Shown here: positions 5,979-8,835 of the stretch, in pieces
How the letters are laid out: the number at the start of each line of letters is the position of its first letter
Numbering within the stretch: position 1 is the stretch's first letter
Assembly (NCBI GenBank): GCA_031289165.1
Contig: JAITPZ010000039.1
Span: forward strand, 1-8,835
Direction of reading: 5' to 3'
DNA: 8,835 bases
DNA from: Synergistaceae bacterium
Lineage (GTDB): Bacteria; Synergistota; Synergistia; Synergistales; Aminobacteriaceae
Made by a program: the position numbers and the translations under genes
Notes under the pieces: generated by a model
Databases searched by the model: none
Told to the model about the DNA's origin: nothing
Seen by the model: only the letters and a program-made list of their open reading frames with translations

Positions 5979-5984
5979 TATAAT
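5979..5984 (+). promoter_or_regulatory. Candidate -10 box of the TRAP operon promoter
   Basis: A perfect TATAAT lies 17 nt upstream of a GGAGGA ribosome-binding site (6001-6006) and about 208 nt upstream of dctP. There is no recognisable -35 at 16-18 bp spacing (that place is GC-rich), so an activator may be needed. Transcription would start near 5991. Confidence 0.45.
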
Positions 5985-6015
5985 AATTACAGAAAAATTT
6001 GGAGGACAGAAGAAT

Positions 6016-6195
6016 ATGATATATGGAAGAGGGGGTATGATGCGAGAGCGAATACACCATTGCGGAGGAAAAAATATTTTTTGCTTTGGGCGTCGCGGGG
6101 CTTTCGTCTTTGGTCCGGATTTTTGTCGTCCGGCTCTTTGTTGTGTGAGTTCAATGTCCGTACCACCAATATTATGGAGGAGGGAATTTTCATGA
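6016..6195 (+). CDS. Possible 59-codon leader ORF coupled to dctP
   Basis: ATG at 6016 is preceded by GGAGGA (6001-6006) at 9-nt spacing and by a perfect -10 further up. The frame stays open to TGA 6193-6195, which overlaps the dctP ATG (6192-6194) as ATGA. The product would be basic and Cys-rich (C16, C23, C37, C42, C43), with no signal peptide or known motif. Codon use (ATA, AGA, TTA, TGT) is unlike the GC-ending codons of neighbouring genes, which argues against an ordinary protein gene. dctP also has its own excellent ribosome-binding site. It may be a regulatory leader ORF or a chance reading frame. Confidence 0.25.
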   Translation: MIYGRGGMMRERIHHCGGKNIFCFGRRGAFVFGPDFCRPALCCVSSMSVPPILWRREFS

Positions 6196-7193
6196 AAAAA
6201 CGGTCGATTTTTGCAGGTTTGTGTACGTTGCTGGTTCTGTCGCTGGTGGTCTCGTTCGCGGGGCCGTCCCCTGCCGCCGAGTTCTCCATCAAAGTGGGGC
6301 ACACGCTGGCGCCCTCTCACCCATACCACTTGGGGATGCTGAACTTCAAGGAACGGATTGAGAAGAGGAGCGAGGGCAAAATCGAGGTCGACGTTTTTCA
6401 CAGCTCACAGTTGGGCAGCGAGCGCGACCTGATAGAGGGGTTGCAGCTCGGCACTGTGCAGATGACGGTCATCTCCACCGCGCCTCTGTCCGGCTTCACG
6501 TCGGACTTTCTGGTGTTCGACCTGCCCTTCATCTTCGCCAGCGTGAAGGCCGCCCGGGACTGCGTGGACAGCGAGATCGGCCAGAAGATGCTCGATCAGC
6601 TCAGTTCTCAGGGTATTACCGGACTCTGCTTCTTTGAAAACGGCTTCCGCAGCATCACCAACTCCAGAAGGCCCATCGCGGTGCCGGCGGACCTGGACGG
6701 GATAAAGATTCGCACCATGGAGAACCCCATTCACATGGGAACCTTCCGCGTCATGAAGGCCGACCCCACGCCCATGGCCTTTGGGGAGCTCTTCACGGCG
6801 CTTCAGCAGAAAACCATCGACGCGCAGGAGAACCCTCTGGCCATCGTGGACACGTCGAAGTTTTACGAGGTGCAGGACTACCTGTCTCTGACGGAGCATT
6901 TCTACTCCCCGGCCCCCGTTCTGGCGAGCAAGGCGTTCTTTGAATCTCTCCCCGCCGACCTTCAGACGGCCGTCAGGGAATGTCTGGCGGAGAGCCGCGG
7001 GTATCAGCGTCAGCTGCTGGACGAGATGAACACCAAACTGGTTAAGGAACTGGGAGAGAAGGGCATGAAAATCAACGAGGTCAACAAAAAGCCCTTCATC
7101 GAGGCGGTCCAGCTCGTTTACGAGCAGTTCACCGGGACGGGGCAGGGCAAAATTCCGGCCGAGCTGATCCAGCAGGTCAGGGCTTTCAACTGA
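6192..7193 (+). CDS. dctP: TRAP transporter solute-binding protein, DctP family
   Basis: Periplasmic receptor that hands an organic acid to the DctQM permease. The 333-residue precursor has a Sec signal peptide (MKKR, hydrophobic core about 7-23, likely cut after PSPAA near residue 29). The mature part has the DctP features: GSERDLIEGLQLGTVQM (75-91), GFRSITN (151-157), the ligand-carboxylate Arg174 in GIKIRTMEN, PTPMAFGELFTALQ (193-206) and DAQENPLAIV (210-219). The last two closely recall the SiaP and C4-dicarboxylate binders. Substrate is not assignable; C4-dicarboxylates, sialic acid and other carboxylates all fit. I chose ATG 6192 (GGAGGAGGG 7 nt upstream) over an upstream in-frame TTG because it gives a clean signal peptide. 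Overlaps dctQ by one base. Confidence 0.95.
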   Translation: MKKRSIFAGLCTLLVLSLVVSFAGPSPAAEFSIKVGHTLAPSHPYHLGMLNFKERIEKRSEGKIEVDVFHSSQLGSERDLIEGLQLGTVQMTVISTAPLSGFTSDFLVFDLPFIFASVKAARDCVDSEIGQKMLDQLSSQGITGLCFFENGFRSITNSRRPIAVPADLDGIKIRTMENPIHMGTFRVMKADPTPMAFGELFTALQQKTIDAQENPLAIVDTSKFYEVQDYLSLTEHFYSPAPVLASKAFFESLPADLQTAVRECLAESRGYQRQLLDEMNTKLVKELGEKGMKINEVNKKPFIEAVQLVYEQFTGTGQGKIPAELIQQVRAFN

Positions 7194-7693
7194 TGGGTTT
7201 TGTGAAACGCCTGTTCGACAACCTGGAACACTACCTGTTGGCGGTCTTTATGGCCGCCATCACGTTTGTTGTGTTCATCCAGGTGGTATTCCGGCAATTG
7301 GGGCAGTCGCTGCCCTGGTCGGAAGAACTTTCCCGTTATCTTCTGGTTTGGATCACCATGATTGGCGCCAGCGAGGGAATTAAAAGGGCTGTTCACGTGG
7401 GGGTGGAGGCATTCACGATATTTTTGCCCCTGAAACTTAAAAAAACCATCAATATCGTCGCCCTTTTGGTCTGCGTTCTTTTCTGCGGGATCGTTCTGTA
7501 CTATTCCCTCTCCATCATTCGGGTTCAGGCCACCAACAAACAGATCACTCCGGCCATGCAGATTCCCATGTGGATCGCCTACGCCGCCCTGCCGGCAGGT
7601 GCTGCGCTGATGATCGTCCGTTACGTTCAGGTGATCGTCCGATCCGTGAAGGAGTTTGGAAGCGACCGTATGGTCATGGGACTGGAGGACTGA
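7193..7693 (+). CDS. dctQ: TRAP transporter small permease subunit, DctQ family
   Basis: The small membrane subunit that joins DctM to make the sodium- or proton-driven permease. The 166-residue protein has four predicted membrane segments at about 14-34, 48-66, 86-108 and 125-145. Family marks are LPWSEELSRYLLVWITMIGAS (40-60; W42, E44, E45) and the RAVHVGVEAF stretch (65-74). Length is normal. Its ATG (7193-7195) shares a base with the dctP stop (TGATG), and dctM starts 3 nt after its stop, so the three genes are co-translated. The subunit is separate here, not fused to DctM. Confidence 0.94.
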   Translation: MGFVKRLFDNLEHYLLAVFMAAITFVVFIQVVFRQLGQSLPWSEELSRYLLVWITMIGASEGIKRAVHVGVEAFTIFLPLKLKKTINIVALLVCVLFCGIVLYYSLSIIRVQATNKQITPAMQIPMWIAYAALPAGAALMIVRYVQVIVRSVKEFGSDRMVMGLED

Positions 7694-7696
7694 GGA

Positions 7697-8835
7697 ATGG
7701 GCGTGATACTGGGAATCAGTTTTTTGATTCTGGCCGTGATCGGCGCACCCATCGCTATCGTTCTGGGCGTTTCCTCCCTGACGGCCATCTGGCTGGGCAG
7801 CAACCTGCCCCTGACGATCATCCCCCAGAGAATGTTCACCGCTGCGGACTCCTTCCCGATGCTGGCGATACCCCTTTTCATGATCGCGGGATCTCTGATG
7901 GACTCCGGCGGGATCTCGAAGCGCCTGATCAACCTGGCCAATAAGCTGGTGGGCAACCTGACCGGCGGGCTGGCTCTGGTGAGCATTCTCACCTGCATGT
8001 TCTTCGCCGCCATCTCCGGGTCCGGACCCGCCACAGTTGCGGCCATCGGGGGAATCATGATCCCCTACATGGTGAAGGAGGGCTACGACAGGGGATACGC
8101 CTCGGCCGTCATGTCGCTGGCGGGCGCCATCGGCATCATCATTCCGCCCAGCATCCCCATGGTCACCTACGCCATCATGTCGAGCGTTTCGGTAAAGGCC
8201 CTTTTCACATCCGGCTTCGGCCCCGGGATCGTGGTGGGCCTGAGCCTGATGATCACCGCATGGTGGATCGCGAAGAAGCGAGGCTACGGCGGCGTCAGTG
8301 AGCCGTTTTCCTGGTTTGAAGTTCTGAAGGCCGTAAAGGACTCCATATGGGCGCTCATGATGCCGGTGATCATCCTGGGGGGCATCTACGGCAGCATCTT
8401 CACCCCCACGGAGGCGGCGGGCATCGCTGTGGTCTACGGGCTCTTCATCGGTTTGTTCGTCTACCGGGAGCTGAACGTCCGTACGATTCATAAAATTCTG
8501 GTGGACGCGGCCGTGACGACCGCCATGATCATGCTGATCGTCTGCACGGCGCAGGTATTCGGTTGGATCATGACCAGTCAGCGCATCCCGGACGCCATGG
8601 CGAAGGCCGTTCTCGCCATGACCAACAGCAAGTTCATAGTTCTGATGCTGATCAACATCATTCTGCTGTTCGCCGGGTGCATCATGGAGACCAACGCGGC
8701 CCTGATCATCCTCGCACCCATTCTGCTGCCCATCACGATGCCACTGGGTGTGGATCCCGTGCATCTGGGAATCATCATGGTCGTCAACCTCGCCATCGGC
8801 ATGAGCACACCGCCCCTTGGGGTCAACCTCTTCGT
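7697..8835 (+). CDS. dctM: TRAP transporter large permease subunit, DctM family (3' end outside window)
   Basis: The transport subunit of the TRAP permease, with many membrane spans. ATG at 7697 has GGAGG (7684-7688) 8 nt upstream. The frame is open for 379 codons to the window edge. Family motifs in order are PLFMIAGSLMDSGGIS (59-74), FFAAISGSGPATVAAIG (102-118), IIPPSIPMVTYA (148-159), GIYGSIFTPTEAAGIAVVY (229-247) and GMSTPPLGVNLF (368-379). The last motif lies near the C-terminus of full proteins of about 425-430 residues, so roughly 45-50 residues are missing. No frameshift or damage is visible. A long opposite-strand frame here is not a gene. Confidence 0.95.
   Translation, partial: MGVILGISFLILAVIGAPIAIVLGVSSLTAIWLGSNLPLTIIPQRMFTAADSFPMLAIPLFMIAGSLMDSGGISKRLINLANKLVGNLTGGLALVSILTCMFFAAISGSGPATVAAIGGIMIPYMVKEGYDRGYASAVMSLAGAIGIIIPPSIPMVTYAIMSSVSVKALFTSGFGPGIVVGLSLMITAWWIAKKRGYGGVSEPFSWFEVLKAVKDSIWALMMPVIILGGIYGSIFTPTEAAGIAVVYGLFIGLFVYRELNVRTIHKILVDAAVTTAMIMLIVCTAQVFGWIMTSQRIPDAMAKAVLAMTNSKFIVLMLINIILLFAGCIMETNAALIILAPILLPITMPLGVDPVHLGIIMVVNLAIGMSTPPLGVNLF

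Noticed and set aside
5863..6015. Extension of the leader ORF frame back to an ATG at 5863
   Set aside because: It would begin upstream of the candidate -10 box at 5979 and has only a poor AAAGG site; the 6016 start has a far better ribosome-binding site.
6060..6191. Upstream TTG start adding 44 residues to DctP
   Set aside because: It would bury the signal peptide; the ATG at 6192 has GGAGGAGGG at 7 nt and gives a normal MKKR signal sequence.
5934..6401. Minus-strand frames of 155 and 105 codons across the dctP upstream region
   Set aside because: They run into the dctP signal-peptide coding region, lack ribosome-binding sites and have no motif.
7118..8764. 548-codon open frame on the minus strand opposite dctQ and dctM
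   Set aside because: The peptide is full of His, Asp, Gln and Gly with no fold or motif, as expected when GC-ending codons for hydrophobic residues (ATC, GCC, CTG) are read backward. The plus strand encodes complete TRAP motifs with ribosome-binding sites.

Overview
The window looks like a bacterial chromosome segment of moderately high G+C content with compact operons. Gene content (TRAP transporter, separate secD and secF, eno next to a RidA gene, an RqcP-type S4 protein, a threonine aldolase-like C-terminus) fits an anaerobic, amino-acid- or organic-acid-using bacterium. A Synergistota-like organism is my guess from general resemblance only; nothing in the window proves it.

Layout. Bases 2-94 (+) are the last 30 codons of a probable threonine aldolase. 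It converges on a minus-strand block read right to left: rqcP-like (5767-5492), eno (5156-3849), ridA (3852-3472), yajC (3245-2808), secD (2619-1222) and secF (1208-333). An intrinsic terminator at 246-280 closes that block. eno and ridA overlap by an ATGA and form one unit. yajC-secD-secF form the second unit, the SecDF-YajC accessory complex of the Sec translocon; the secF ribosome-binding site overlaps the secD stop codon. From about 5.98 kb a plus-strand tripartite TRAP transporter operon runs to the right edge: dctP (6192-7193), dctQ (7193-7693) and dctM (7697 to beyond the window). The genes touch or nearly touch. The substrate cannot be assigned from sequence alone.

Non-coding sequence holds most of what is unusual. 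(1) Between ridA and yajC, a perfect extended -10 (TGGTATAAT, minus strand) is followed about 75-135 nt later by a GC-rich hairpin plus TTTTAATT, all upstream of the yajC start. This could be an attenuated leader or a terminated small RNA. (2) The yajC-secD gap contains a symmetric nested inverted repeat. (3) The 335-bp eno upstream region is AT-rich, with an 8-bp perfect inverted repeat and, near the eno start, two pairs of mutually exclusive hairpins. (4) Upstream of dctP, a perfect TATAAT, a GGAGGA ribosome-binding site and a 59-codon ORF ending in ATGA on the dctP start suggest a possible coupled leader ORF, with a long inverted repeat across the -35 region.

One protein-level oddity is that SecF carries Asn instead of the usual Asp in the GYSLN-D-T motif of its proton-relay membrane segment. 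I found no CRISPR array, insertion sequence, tRNA, rRNA or clear novel multi-gene system.
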